From positions 620,001-684,000 of the forward strand of contig NZ_CP073637.1 of NCBI RefSeq assembly GCF_029962485.1: 64,000 nucleotides of DNA, in the 5' to 3' direction. The position numbers and the translations under genes are program-made. Shown one piece after another: positions 1 through 8,335 of the stretch. Each line of letters begins with the position of its first letter. Position 1 is the stretch's first letter. This DNA comes from Burkholderia cepacia (GTDB lineage Bacteria; Pseudomonadota; Gammaproteobacteria; Burkholderiales; Burkholderiaceae). Below the pieces are notes generated by a model. It had not been told where the DNA came from. It did not search any database and was given only the letters and a program-made list of their open reading frames with translations.

Positions 1-249
1 CCGCGCCATCTGCTCAGCGCGCGCAGCCTGCTGCAGCGTGGCGCGTGCCTCGGGCAGGAACACGCGCCCCGTGTCGCTCAGTTCGACCTTGTGCCGGTCG
101 CGCTCGAACAGGCGCGCACCCAGTTCTTCCTCGAGCGCCTTGATCTGCATGCTCAGCGCGGGCTGCACGATGAACAGGCGCTGTGCGGCGCGCCCGAAAT
201 GCAGCTCTTCCGCGAGCGTGACGAAGGCGCGCAATTGCTTGAGTTCCAT
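1..249 (-). CDS. LysR-family transcriptional regulator, N-terminal part only
   Basis: Reading the minus strand from the ATG at 249 gives [20 protein letters not shown] and an HTH of the LysR type (hydrophobic [16 protein letters not shown] segment, then [16 protein letters not shown]). Only the DNA-binding domain of about 83 residues is present because the gene runs off the left edge of the window, so the effector domain is unseen. It is divergent from the short-chain dehydrogenase operon starting at 401, with a 151-bp shared upstream region, the usual arrangement of a LysR activator and its target operon. That it regulates the aldonate operon is inferred from this arrangement only. Confidence 0.9.
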   Translation of the reverse strand, partial: MELKQLRAFVTLAEELHFGRAAQRLFIVQPALSMQIKALEEELGARLFERDRHKVELSDTGRVFLPEARATLQQAARAEQMAR

Positions 250-400
250 GGTCGGCGGGCACCCGTGAGCGGTAATCAGATTTCATGATAACCGGATCAA
301 AAACAACCATTGGCGCGAGGCCCGGCAGCCGGCCGAAGATAGCGTCAACGTGAGACCGGCCGCGACGGGCAGCCGGCTCACCTGGCACGAGGAGACACGC

Positions 401-1174
401 ATGACCAACGCGCTTGAACGGTTCCGCCTCGACGGCCGCCGCGCATTGATCACCGGTTCCGGACGCGGGATCGGGCTGACGCTCGCCCGCGGGCTGGCCG
501 AAGCCGGCGCCGCGATCGTCATCAACGATCGCAATGAGGAGAAGGCCGCGACGCTCGCGCGCCACTTCCGCGAGGAAGGGTTTGCTGCCGACCATGCGGT
601 GTTCGACGTCACCGAACACGCGCAGGTGCGCGCGGCGATCGACGATTTCGAGACGCGCGTCGGCGCGATCGACATTCTGGTGAACAACGCGGGCATCCAG
701 CGCCGCGCGCCGCTTGACACCTTCGAACCCGACGACTGGCAGGCGCTGATGCGCGTGAACCTCGACGGCGTGTTCAACGTCGCGCAGGCCGTCGCGCGGC
801 ACATGATCGCGCGCGGCCACGGGAAGATCATCAACATCTGCTCGGTGCAGAGCGAACTCGCGCGCCCGACGATCGCCCCGTACGCGGCGACCAAGGGCGC
901 GGTGCGGATGCTGACGAAAGGGATGTGCGCCGACTGGGCGCGCCACGGCATCCAGGCGAACGGCCTCGCGCCCGGCTATTTCGAAACCGAACTGAATCGC
1001 GCGCTGGTCGACGACGCGGCGTTCTCGGACTGGCTGTGCAAGCGCACGCCGGCGGGCCGCTGGGGGCGGGTCGACGAGCTGTGCGGCGCGGCGATCTTCC
1101 TCGCGTCGGCCGCATCCGATTTCGTGAACGGCCAGACGCTGTTCGTCGACGGCGGCCTGACCAGCGCCGTCTGA
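401..1174 (+). CDS. SDR-family oxidoreductase, probable gluconate 5-dehydrogenase
   Basis: A 257-residue classical short-chain dehydrogenase. Visible motifs are the cofactor loop TGSGRGIG at residues 18-25, NNAG at 95-98, catalytic Ser148, Tyr161 and Lys165 (YAATK). The start at 401 is chosen because a GAGGAG ribosome site lies about 7 bases upstream; the open frame extends further 5' without a better start. The overall sequence resembles IdnO-type gluconate 5-dehydrogenases, which interconvert 5-ketogluconate and gluconate using NADP(H). The neighbours (permease, 2-hydroxyacid dehydrogenase, idonate dehydrogenase-like enzyme, all same strand) support an aldonate role. SDR substrate assignment by sequence alone is uncertain; another sugar acid is possible. 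Confidence 0.85.
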   Translation: MTNALERFRLDGRRALITGSGRGIGLTLARGLAEAGAAIVINDRNEEKAATLARHFREEGFAADHAVFDVTEHAQVRAAIDDFETRVGAIDILVNNAGIQRRAPLDTFEPDDWQALMRVNLDGVFNVAQAVARHMIARGHGKIINICSVQSELARPTIAPYAATKGAVRMLTKGMCADWARHGIQANGLAPGYFETELNRALVDDAAFSDWLCKRTPAGRWGRVDELCGAAIFLASAASDFVNGQTLFVDGGLTSAV

Positions 1175-1316
1175 GCGGCGGCGCGAGCGCGCCGTTGCGC
1201 CGGTTCGCGCCGGCATCCGAATTTCCAAAAGAGCCCGCCGCACGAGCGGGCCGATGTCCCGGTCGCGCGAGTCGCGGCCGGGTTCCGGAACGGAAGGCAG
1301 GAGACAGGAGACAACG

Positions 1317-2765
1317 ATGGATCGCATTTCCCCGCCGCCCGCGCGGCACGATGCAGGGTCCGGTACGCCGGGCGAAGCCGTCGAGCGCCGCGGCGTCGAC
1401 ACGAAGCAGCTCAACCGCGCGGCATGGACCTGCTCGCTCGGCAGCGCGCTCGAATACTACGATTTTGCGTTGTACACGCTCGCGTCGGCGCTCGTGTTCG
1501 GGCCGCTGTTCTTTCCCGCGCAGACCGCCGAGATGCGGCTGATCGCGAGCTTCGGCACCTACTTCGTCGGCTTCGCGGTGCGCCCGCTCGGCGGTGTCGT
1601 GTTCGGCGTGCTCGGCGACCGGATCGGCCGCAAGTTCGTGCTGACCGCGACGGTGCTGCTGATGGGCGTCGCGAGCACGCTGATCGGCGTGCTGCCGACC
1701 TTCGAGACCGCCGGCTACTGGGCCCCGGCGCTGCTGATCCTGCTGCGCATCCTGCAGGGCCTCGGCGCCGGCGCGGAGCAGGCCGGCGCCGCGGTGTTGA
1801 TGACCGAATACGCGCCGCCGGGCAAGCGCGGCTTCTATGCGTCGCTGCCGTTTCTCGGCATCCAGCTCGGCACGGTGCTCGCGGCCGCCGTCTATTTCCT
1901 GCTGCTCGCGAACCTCGACCGCGTCACCGACGGCTGGGGCTGGCGCGTGCCGTTCCTGTTCAGCGCGGTGATCGTCGCGGTCGGGATCTACATGCGTGTG
2001 CGGCTGCACGAGTCGCCGACCTTCGTGCGGCTCGAGAAGCGCGCGCAGGTTTCCGCGAATCCGCTGAAGAGCGCCGTGCAGCATTCGAAACGCTCGCTCC
2101 TGATCGGCATCGGCCTGCGGATGGCCGAGAACGGCGGCTCGTCGATCTATCAGGCGCTCGCGGTCAGCTATCTCGCCGGCGTGATCGGGATGAAAGGGCC
2201 GATCGGCGCGCTCGCGCTGGTGTGCGCGGCGACCGTCGGCGCGTGCACGGTGCCGCTGGCCGGCCGGCTGAGCGACCGCTTCGGGCGCGTGCGCGTGTAT
2301 CGCACGTTCGCATGGCTGCAACTCGCGCTCGCGTTCCCGGTGTGGTGGATCTTCAGCCAGGGGAACGTGGTCGCGAGCGTGATCGCGATCTCGGTCGCGC
2401 AAGGCTTCGCGAACTGGGGAATGCTCGGCGCGCAGGCCGCGCTGCTGCCGGAACTGTTCGGCGCGCGCCATCGCTACATGGGCGTGTCGTTCTCGCGCGA
2501 AGTGTCGGCCGTGCTCGCGGGCGGGATCGCGCCGCTCGTCGGCGCAACGATCATCGCGACCGTGATCGCGCTGCACGGCGGCGACCACGCGGCCGGCGTG
2601 CGCGCCTGGGTGCCGATCGCCGCGTATCTGGTGCTGCTGACGCTGATCACGCTGTTTACGACATCGCGGATGCCCGAAACACTGAACCGCGATCTCGACG
2701 ATCCGCTCGACGCCGCACAGGCCGCACCCGCGCCGGACGCCGATGCGCTCGCGCGGCACGCATGA
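1317..2765 (+). CDS. MFS transporter, metabolite:H+ symporter (MHS) type
   Basis: A 482-residue permease with about 12 hydrophobic segments and the MHS hallmarks: the LEYYDFALY stretch in helix 1 and a GDRIGRK loop between helices 2 and 3, with a second SDRFGRVR motif mid-protein. The first 35 residues are a hydrophilic cytoplasmic extension. The start at 1317 follows a purine-rich AGGAGACAGGAG leader. It lies 142 bp after the SDR gene and 69 bp before the 2-hydroxyacid dehydrogenase gene, so is likely co-transcribed. MHS proteins carry sugar acids, dicarboxylates, shikimate or osmolytes; import of an aldonate such as idonate or a ketogluconate is inferred from the operon. Confidence 0.9.
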   Translation: MDRISPPPARHDAGSGTPGEAVERRGVDTKQLNRAAWTCSLGSALEYYDFALYTLASALVFGPLFFPAQTAEMRLIASFGTYFVGFAVRPLGGVVFGVLGDRIGRKFVLTATVLLMGVASTLIGVLPTFETAGYWAPALLILLRILQGLGAGAEQAGAAVLMTEYAPPGKRGFYASLPFLGIQLGTVLAAAVYFLLLANLDRVTDGWGWRVPFLFSAVIVAVGIYMRVRLHESPTFVRLEKRAQVSANPLKSAVQHSKRSLLIGIGLRMAENGGSSIYQALAVSYLAGVIGMKGPIGALALVCAATVGACTVPLAGRLSDRFGRVRVYRTFAWLQLALAFPVWWIFSQGNVVASVIAISVAQGFANWGMLGAQAALLPELFGARHRYMGVSFSREVSAVLAGGIAPLVGATIIATVIALHGGDHAAGVRAWVPIAAYLVLLTLITLFTTSRMPETLNRDLDDPLDAAQAAPAPDADALARHA

Positions 2766-2834
2766 ACGAGCCGGGCGGCCGATGCGGCCCGGCATGCTTT
2801 CGCATTCCACTTATCTCGACAGGAGCAAGCGCAG

Positions 2835-3788
2835 ATGGCGCACGAATCGACCCAGCGGCCCGACCTGCTGATGACGGGCCCTTACCAGCCGTGGGACGAC
2901 GCATGGCTGGCCGGCTATGACGTCCACCGGCTGTGGGAAGCCGCCGACCGCGCGGCGTTCCTCGCCGAACATGGCGCCGGCGTGCGCGCGATCGCGACCC
3001 GCGGCGATCTCGGCGCGAATGCCGAACTGATCGCCGCGCTGCCGACGCTCGAGATCATCGCGTGCTACGGCGTCGGTACCGACGCGATCGATCTCGCCGC
3101 CGCGCGCGAGCGCGGCATCCGCGTGACCAACACGCCGGACGTGCTGACCGGCGACGTTGCCGATCTCGGCGTCGGGCTCGCGCTCGCGATGATGCGCCGG
3201 ATCGGCGCCGGCGATGCGTACGTGCGCTCCGGCGCCTGGCGCGACGGCGACATGCCGCTCGTCACGCGGCTCTACGGCAAGCGCGTCGGCGTGGTCGGCT
3301 TCGGCCGGATCGGCTCGACCATCGCGCGCCGGCTGTCCGGCTTCGACGTCGAGCTCGGCTACTTCGACGTCGCGCCGCGCGCGGACAGCCCGCACCGCTT
3401 CTTCGGCGATCTCGCCGAGCTGGCCGGCTGGTGCGACCTGCTGATCGTCACGCTCGCGGGCGGGCCGGCGACGCGTCATCTCGTCGGCGCCGCCGTGCTC
3501 GACGCACTCGGGCCGCAAGGCTATCTGGTGAACGTGTCGCGCGGCACGACCGTCGACGAACCGGCGCTGCTCGACGCGCTCGAGCGCAACGCGATCGCCG
3601 GCGCCGCGCTCGACGTGTTCTGGAACGAGCCGCGCATCGACCCGCGTTTCCTCGCGTTGCCGAACGTGCTGTTGCAGCCGCACCATGCGAGCGGAACGAT
3701 CGAGACGCGCCAGGCGATGGGCTGGCTCGTGCGCGACAACCTCGCCGCGCACTTCGCCGGCGCGCCGCTGCTCACGCCGGTCGTCTGA
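2835..3788 (+). CDS. D-isomer-specific 2-hydroxyacid dehydrogenase (2-ketoaldonate reductase-like)
   Basis: A 317-residue NAD(P)-dependent enzyme with the family layout: nucleotide-binding GFGRIG at residues 155-160, catalytic Arg236 in the VNVSRGTTVDE segment, Glu265 and a His at about 283. Such enzymes reduce 2-keto acids to the D-hydroxy acid. The relatives nearest in appearance are glyoxylate/hydroxypyruvate and 2-ketogluconate reductases. In this operon, with gluconate- and idonate-type dehydrogenases, reduction of a 2-ketoaldonate is the most economical role, but it is inference. An AGGAG ribosome site stands upstream of the ATG at 2835. The next gene begins only 10 bp after its stop. 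Confidence 0.87.
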   Translation: MAHESTQRPDLLMTGPYQPWDDAWLAGYDVHRLWEAADRAAFLAEHGAGVRAIATRGDLGANAELIAALPTLEIIACYGVGTDAIDLAAARERGIRVTNTPDVLTGDVADLGVGLALAMMRRIGAGDAYVRSGAWRDGDMPLVTRLYGKRVGVVGFGRIGSTIARRLSGFDVELGYFDVAPRADSPHRFFGDLAELAGWCDLLIVTLAGGPATRHLVGAAVLDALGPQGYLVNVSRGTTVDEPALLDALERNAIAGAALDVFWNEPRIDPRFLALPNVLLQPHHASGTIETRQAMGWLVRDNLAAHFAGAPLLTPVV

Positions 3789-3798
3789 GGAGGCTGTC

Positions 3799-4857
3799 AT
3801 GCGTATGCGTTGCATGTGTGTCGTGATCCACGGGCCGAACGACCTGCGGGTGGAAGAGCAGGACGCGGGCGAGATCGGCCCGGGCCAGGTGCGCGTCGAT
3901 GTCGCGATGGGCGGCATCTGCGGCTCCGATCTCCATTACTTCCGGCACGGCGGCTTCGGTGCGATCCGGCTGCAGCAGCCGATGGTGCTCGGCCACGAGG
4001 TGGCCGGCACGGTCGCGGAAGTCGCGCCGGACGTGACGTCGGTGAAGGTCGGCGATCGTGTCGCGGTCAATCCGAGCCGCCCGTGCGGTGCGTGCCGCTA
4101 CTGCCTCGAAGGGCTGCCGAACCAGTGTCTCGACATGCGCTTCTACGGCAGCGCGATGCGGATGCCGCACGTGCAGGGCGCGTTCCGCAATGCGCTCGTG
4201 TGCGACGCGGTGCAGTGCGTGCCGGTGGCCGATCACGTGCCGCTGTCGCTCGCGGCGCTCGCCGAGCCGTTCGCGGTCGGGCTGCATGCGGTGTCGCGCG
4301 CGGGCCCGCTGATCGGCAAGCGCGTGCTCGTGTCGGGCTGCGGGCCGATCGGCGTGCTGGCCGTCGCGGCGGCGCGCGTGCACGGCGCGGCGGAGATCGT
4401 CGCGACCGACGTCGTCGAGGCGCCGCTGGAAGTGGCGAGCGCGCTCGGCGCCGACCGCACGATCAACGCGGCGGCCGATGCAGGCTGGGTCGAGCGTTAC
4501 GCCGCCGACAAGGGCACGTTCGACGTGATGATCGAGTGTTCGGGCAATGCGCGCGCACTGCGCGACGGGCTCGACGTGATGCGTCCGCGCGGCGTCGTCG
4601 TGCAACTCGGGCTCGGCGGCGATGTCAGCCTGCCGCAGAACGTCGTGGTCGCGAAGGAGCTGTCGATCTGCGGATCGTTCCGCTTTCACGCGGAATTCGC
4701 GCTCGCGGTGCAATTGATCAACGCGGGGCGTGTCGACCTGCGGCCGGCCGTCACGCGCGTGTTCCCGATGCGCGACGCGAACCTCGCGTTCGAACTGGCC
4801 GGCGACCGGCAGCGCGCGATGAAGGTGCTGATCGATTTCGCGGACGCGGCCGCGTGA
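3799..4857 (+). CDS. idnD: Zinc-dependent alcohol dehydrogenase, probable L-idonate 5-dehydrogenase
   Basis: A 352-residue medium-chain dehydrogenase. Catalytic-zinc ligands are visible as Cys41 (CGSD) and His66-Glu67 (GHE); the structural-zinc lobe has Cys96, Cys99, Cys102 and Cys110 (CGACRYC then C). The Rossmann motif is GCGPIG at 180-185. Length and the CGSDLHYF and GFGAIRL features match L-idonate 5-dehydrogenases, which oxidise L-idonate to 5-ketogluconate. The start at 3799 has a GAGGAGGC ribosome site overlapping the end of the preceding gene. The product would pass to the SDR encoded at 401. It is the last gene of the operon and is followed by a strong terminator. Confidence 0.85.
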   Translation: MRMRCMCVVIHGPNDLRVEEQDAGEIGPGQVRVDVAMGGICGSDLHYFRHGGFGAIRLQQPMVLGHEVAGTVAEVAPDVTSVKVGDRVAVNPSRPCGACRYCLEGLPNQCLDMRFYGSAMRMPHVQGAFRNALVCDAVQCVPVADHVPLSLAALAEPFAVGLHAVSRAGPLIGKRVLVSGCGPIGVLAVAAARVHGAAEIVATDVVEAPLEVASALGADRTINAAADAGWVERYAADKGTFDVMIECSGNARALRDGLDVMRPRGVVVQLGLGGDVSLPQNVVVAKELSICGSFRFHAEFALAVQLINAGRVDLRPAVTRVFPMRDANLAFELAGDRQRAMKVLIDFADAAA

Positions 4858-4894
4858 TGGTCCGGCGCTAGCGCACGACGGAATCGACGTCGTC

Positions 4895-4934
4895 AAAAAA
4901 GGCACGCCCGCGAATTGCGCGACGTGCCTTTTTT
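4895..4934. terminator. Bidirectional Rho-independent terminator
   Basis: A 12-bp inverted repeat (AAAAAAGGCACG and its complement) encloses a 16-base loop, giving a stem with A-runs on one side and T-runs on the other. It separates the convergent idnD-like gene and the MFS gene and can serve both. Confidence 0.9.
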
Positions 4935-4962
4935 CGTCGTGGCGCGCAGACGGATTACCGCA

Positions 4963-6162
4963 TTACTGCGTGACCTGCCGCGTGCCGACGCGTTGCGACG
5001 CGAGCCACAGCGCGATCAGCACGCCCGACAGCGCTGCGCCGGCGATGCATACGCCGCGCCAGCCGTCGATGCCGTACGCGAGGCTCGCCGCGAACGACCC
5101 GAACGCGCCGCCGATGAAGTAGCTCGTCAGGTAGATGGTCGTCACGCGGCTGCGCGCGTTGCCGGCCAGCGCGTAGATCACGCTCTGGTTCGAGATGTGC
5201 ATGCCCTGCACGCCGACGTCGAGCAGCAGGATGCCCGCGATCAGCGCCGCGAGCGAGTGCGCGCCGGTCGCGATCAGCGCGAACGACGCGAGCACGGCCG
5301 CCGCGAACAGCCCCGTCGCCGCATTGCCGTGGCCGCGATCGACCAGCCGGCCGGCCGACGTCGCCGCGAGCGCGCCCACCGCGCCGACGATGCCGAACAG
5401 GCCGATCTGGCCTTCGGAATAGCTGTACGGCGGCTGGCTCAGCAGGAACGTGAGGCCCGTCCACAGCAGGCTGAAGCACGCGAACACGAGCGCGCCATAG
5501 GTCGAGCGCAGCGCGATCAGCGGTTGCGCGCGCACCAGCGCGACGAGCGACTTCATCAATGCCGCATAGTCGAGGCGTGTGTCGCGGCGATCCTTCGGCA
5601 GCTTCACGGCGAGCACGCCGGTCAGCGCGAGCACCATCACCGCGGCGACGCCGTACACCGCACGCCAGCCGAACCCGTCGGCGATCGCGCCGGCCGCGAC
5701 GCGCGCGAGCAGGATGCCGAGCAGCAGGCCGCTCATCACGGTGCCAACCGCGCGGCCGCGCGAGCGCGCGTCGGCGAGCGATGCCGCGAACGGCACGAGC
5801 AGCTGCGTCGAGCAGGTGACGAAGCCGACCGCGACGTTCGCGACGACGAACATCGTGAAATTCGTGCTGAACGTGACCGCGACCAGCGCGACGACGTTGA
5901 GCATCAGCAGCCGCACGATCAGCGTATGGCGGTTGACCGCGTCGCCGAGCGGGACGATCAGCAGCAGGCTCGCCGCATAGCCGAGCTGCGTCAGCGTGAC
6001 GAGATAGCCGAGTTCGGTCGGCGCGCGGCCGAAGCTGTGCGCGATCGCGGCGAGCAGCGGCTGCGCGTAGTAGATGTTGCCGATGACGATGCCGCACGCG
6101 CAGGCGAACAGCAGCGTCATGCCGCGGGTCAGGGGAGGGTGGTTGTCTTGATGCGGTTCCAT
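4963..6162 (-). CDS. MFS transporter
   Basis: A 399-residue protein with about 12 hydrophobic helices. The start is set at the ATG at 6162 (MEPHQDNHPPLTRGMTLLF), where the first membrane helix follows at once; the frame is open further upstream but that part is low-complexity Arg/Pro-rich and not protein-like. The sequence GIVIGNIYYAQPLL and the loop PLGDAVNRH are typical of the YnfM/arabinose-efflux-like subgroup of small MFS exporters. Its substrate cannot be read from the sequence. It is divergent from a CynR-like regulator, which is its likely controller. Confidence 0.88.
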   Translation of the reverse strand: MEPHQDNHPPLTRGMTLLFACACGIVIGNIYYAQPLLAAIAHSFGRAPTELGYLVTLTQLGYAASLLLIVPLGDAVNRHTLIVRLLMLNVVALVAVTFSTNFTMFVVANVAVGFVTCSTQLLVPFAASLADARSRGRAVGTVMSGLLLGILLARVAAGAIADGFGWRAVYGVAAVMVLALTGVLAVKLPKDRRDTRLDYAALMKSLVALVRAQPLIALRSTYGALVFACFSLLWTGLTFLLSQPPYSYSEGQIGLFGIVGAVGALAATSAGRLVDRGHGNAATGLFAAAVLASFALIATGAHSLAALIAGILLLDVGVQGMHISNQSVIYALAGNARSRVTTIYLTSYFIGGAFGSFAASLAYGIDGWRGVCIAGAALSGVLIALWLASQRVGTRQVTQ

Positions 6163-6472
6163 GGTCGCGAAAAACAGCGGCGCCGGCCGGCGGCACGGGG
6201 CCGTCGGCTGCGCGGGGTGACGGAAATCGGGGCCGGCGTCAACGGATCGGCGGTGCACCGATGCGCGCCGGGCGGATCGCGGCCGGGCCCCGGTCGGGCG
6301 GGCGGCGGATCGTCGTGCGGCGGGCGGAGGCGGGGCGGGCCCGGGCGTGCCGCTCCGGTGCGGTGACAGGCGATGCACAGGAGCGGATGTGCGTATGATG
6401 CGGAAATTGTCCCATAGCGTCCAAGACTGGATCGTTATGGCATCCATTGGTTTTGCCAATACATCGGCCGCG
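6163..6472. promoter_or_regulatory. Divergent control region between MFS gene and cynR-like gene
   Basis: This 310-bp region has no convincing gene. Near the regulator it contains TGGCA-N11-TGCCA at 6438-6458, the dyad of a LysR-family binding site, with a second exact inverted repeat ATTGG-N5-CCAAT at 6446-6460 inside it. The left part is extremely G-rich, including four G-runs at 6322-6345. No clear -35/-10 pair was found by eye. Confidence 0.6.
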
Positions 6473-7363
6473 ATGCTACTCCGCCATATCCGCTATTTCC
6501 TGGCCGTCGCCGAGCAGCGCAGCTTCACGCGCGCGGCCGACGCGCTGCACGTGTCGCAGCCGACGCTGTCGCAGCAGGTGCGCCAGCTCGAGGAAACGCT
6601 CGGCGTGCAGCTGTTCGACCGCTCGGGCCGCACGGTGCAGCTCACCGAATTCGGCGAAGTCTATGCGCGTCACGCGCGCGCCGCGCTGCACGAGCTCGAT
6701 ACGGGGCAGCGCGCGCTGCACGACGTCGCCGATCTCGGCAGCGGGTCGCTGCGGCTCGCGATGATGCCGACCTTCGCGGCCTACCTGAGCGGCTCGCTGA
6801 TCGACGGCTTCCATACCGATTATCCGAACGTCGCGCTGACGATCGACGCGATGCCGCAGGAGCGCATCGAGGCGCTGCTCGCCGACGACCGGCTCGACGC
6901 GGGTTTCGCGTTCATGCCGCCGCGCGCGCCGGACATCGACGCGCTGCCGCTGTGGGACGAGCCGCTCGCGCTCGTGACGGGCCGCACGCACCGTCTCGCG
7001 CGGCGCCGTCGCGCGCTGACGCCGGCCGAGCTCGGCGGCGAGCCGCTGGTGCTGCTGAGCCGTGCGTTCGCGACGCGCGAGAGCATCGACCGGTACTTCA
7101 TCGAGCATGGCGCGCGGCCGAAGATCGCGATCGAGACGAATACGATCAGCGCGGTGCTGGAGCTCGTGCGGTGCGGCCGGCTTGCGACGGTGCTGCCCGA
7201 CGCGATCGCGCGCGAGAGCGGCGACCTGTGCGCACTGGAGCTCGATCCGCCGCTGCCGGCCCGTACGGCCGCGCTGCTCACGCGCAAGGGCGCGTATCGC
7301 AGCGTCGCGGCGCGCGCGTTCATCGAGCGCGCGCTCGCGTATCGCGATCCGTCGGGCGGGTGA
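6473..7363 (+). CDS. LysR-family regulator, CynR-like
   Basis: A 296-residue protein beginning MLLRHIRYFLAVAEQRSFTR, closely patterned on CynR (299 residues), with HTH residues around 18-37 (AADALHVSQPTLSQQVRQL) and the FDRSGRTVQLTEFG segment after it. The effector domain retains CynR-like stretches such as FATRESIDRY and NTISAVLELVR. The start at 6473 is chosen by this alignment; an upstream in-frame ATG at 6437 would place a clear LysR-type dyad inside the coding region. CynR of E. coli activates cyanate detoxification genes, but no cyanase, carbonic anhydrase or cynX is visible here; the divergent gene is an MFS exporter. Function in cyanate response is therefore not assumed. Confidence 0.88.
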   Translation: MLLRHIRYFLAVAEQRSFTRAADALHVSQPTLSQQVRQLEETLGVQLFDRSGRTVQLTEFGEVYARHARAALHELDTGQRALHDVADLGSGSLRLAMMPTFAAYLSGSLIDGFHTDYPNVALTIDAMPQERIEALLADDRLDAGFAFMPPRAPDIDALPLWDEPLALVTGRTHRLARRRRALTPAELGGEPLVLLSRAFATRESIDRYFIEHGARPKIAIETNTISAVLELVRCGRLATVLPDAIARESGDLCALELDPPLPARTAALLTRKGAYRSVAARAFIERALAYRDPSGG

Positions 7364-7399
7364 CCGGGACGACCGGGCGGCTTGGGCGCCGGAGGCGCG

Positions 7400-8092
7400 T
7401 TACGCGCCCGGTGTCGGGAAGAAGATGCCCGCGCGCTGCGCGGCGTTCGCGATGTGCGTTTCGATCGCGGTGCCCGCGGCGGCGGCATCGCGGGCGATCA
7501 GCGCGTCGAGGATCGCGCGGTGCTCGTGCCACGTCGACAGCAGCAGCTCGCGCCGGTAGAACGGCATGCGCTGGCTTTCCTTCATGATGTCGGCGCTGCT
7601 GCGCAGCACCGACTCGATCGCCGCGTTGCCGGCGAGATGAATGATCCGCATGTGGAAGTCGAAGTCGAGCTGCGACGCTTCGTCGATCGCGTTGTCGGTC
7701 AGCGCGACGTGCAGGTCGGCGAGGTTGTCCTCGAACCACGCGATGTCGGCGTCGCTGACGACGTGCGCGGCCATCCGCGCGGCAAACCCTTCGAGCGCAT
7801 AGCGCATCTGGTACGTGTCGGGCGGCGACGACTGCTCGGCGAACTGCCACGGATGCGCGGCCGAGGCCTGCGCGCTTTCGACGTAGACACCCTTGCCCGC
7901 ACGGATGCGCAGCATCCCGAGTGCCTCGAGCGTCGACAGCGCCTCGCGCAGCGACGCGCGGCTGATCTCCAGCTCCTCGGAGAGCTGGCGCTGGGCCGGC
8001 AGCAGGCTGCCGACCGGATAAACGCCTGCCTCGATCCGGTCGCGGATCGTCGCGATGGCGGCGTCGGTCACGGTATGCGGAACGTTTTTCAT
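7400..8092 (-). CDS. GntR-family regulator, FadR/FCD subfamily
   Basis: A 230-residue regulator. The N-terminal winged HTH covers about residues 5-75 (ALSEELEIS-type recognition region followed by LRIRAGKGVYV wing). The C-terminal part is an all-helical FCD domain; the segment DFDFHMRIIHLAGN supplies the Asp and His that usually bind a metal in this fold. The ATG at 8092 gives the expected N-terminus MKNVPHTVTDAAI; an upstream start would add a non-conserved tail. The gene is divergent from the DctA-like carrier and the allantoin-branch genes, and two similar palindromes lie between them. Repression of the carrier-alc-allA unit, relieved by an organic acid, is the likely role (inference). Confidence 0.88.
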   Translation of the reverse strand: MKNVPHTVTDAAIATIRDRIEAGVYPVGSLLPAQRQLSEELEISRASLREALSTLEALGMLRIRAGKGVYVESAQASAAHPWQFAEQSSPPDTYQMRYALEGFAARMAAHVVSDADIAWFEDNLADLHVALTDNAIDEASQLDFDFHMRIIHLAGNAAIESVLRSSADIMKESQRMPFYRRELLLSTWHEHRAILDALIARDAAAAGTAIETHIANAAQRAGIFFPTPGA

Positions 8093-8105
8093 GATGTGAA
8101 CTTTG

Positions 8106-8120
8106 GCCGGTCTGACCGGC
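8106..8120. promoter_or_regulatory. Palindromic operator next to the GntR-family gene
   Basis: GCCGGTC-T-GACCGGC is a perfect 15-bp palindrome 14 bp before the regulator start. Its core GGTCTGACC is nearly identical to the core of the second palindrome at 8280. FadR-subfamily regulators bind GGTnnnACC-type sites, so autoregulation is likely. Confidence 0.65.
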
Positions 8121-8279
8121 ATTGTAATCCGCACGCGGGCGGTGCATGACTGCCCTACGGGAAAGCCACGATCCGCCCCTTTTCAGTGCACCGGAACCGG
8201 GCGCGCAGGGGGCGGGAAATCCCTATTTCGTCCGTCCTTGACGCCACTATATCGGCTTCCTACTATCCACCATAACATC

Positions 8280-8294
8280 ACTGGTCTTACCAGT
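8280..8294. promoter_or_regulatory. Palindromic operator upstream of the DctA-like gene
   Basis: ACTGGT-CTT-ACCAGT is a 15-bp inverted repeat with the TGGTnnnACCA form typical of FadR-type regulators. It lies 42 bp before the carrier start and shares the core GGTCTnACC with the palindrome at 8106. Confidence 0.7.
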
Positions 8295-8335
8295 ATGAAC
8301 AGACGAAACTGCAACCGTTGGATCGGGAGAGCGCC

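Noticed and set aside
831..2810. 659-codon minus-strand frame opposite the SDR and MHS permease genes
   Set aside because: Low-complexity Arg/Ala/His sequence, a typical GC-rich shadow of the plus-strand genes.
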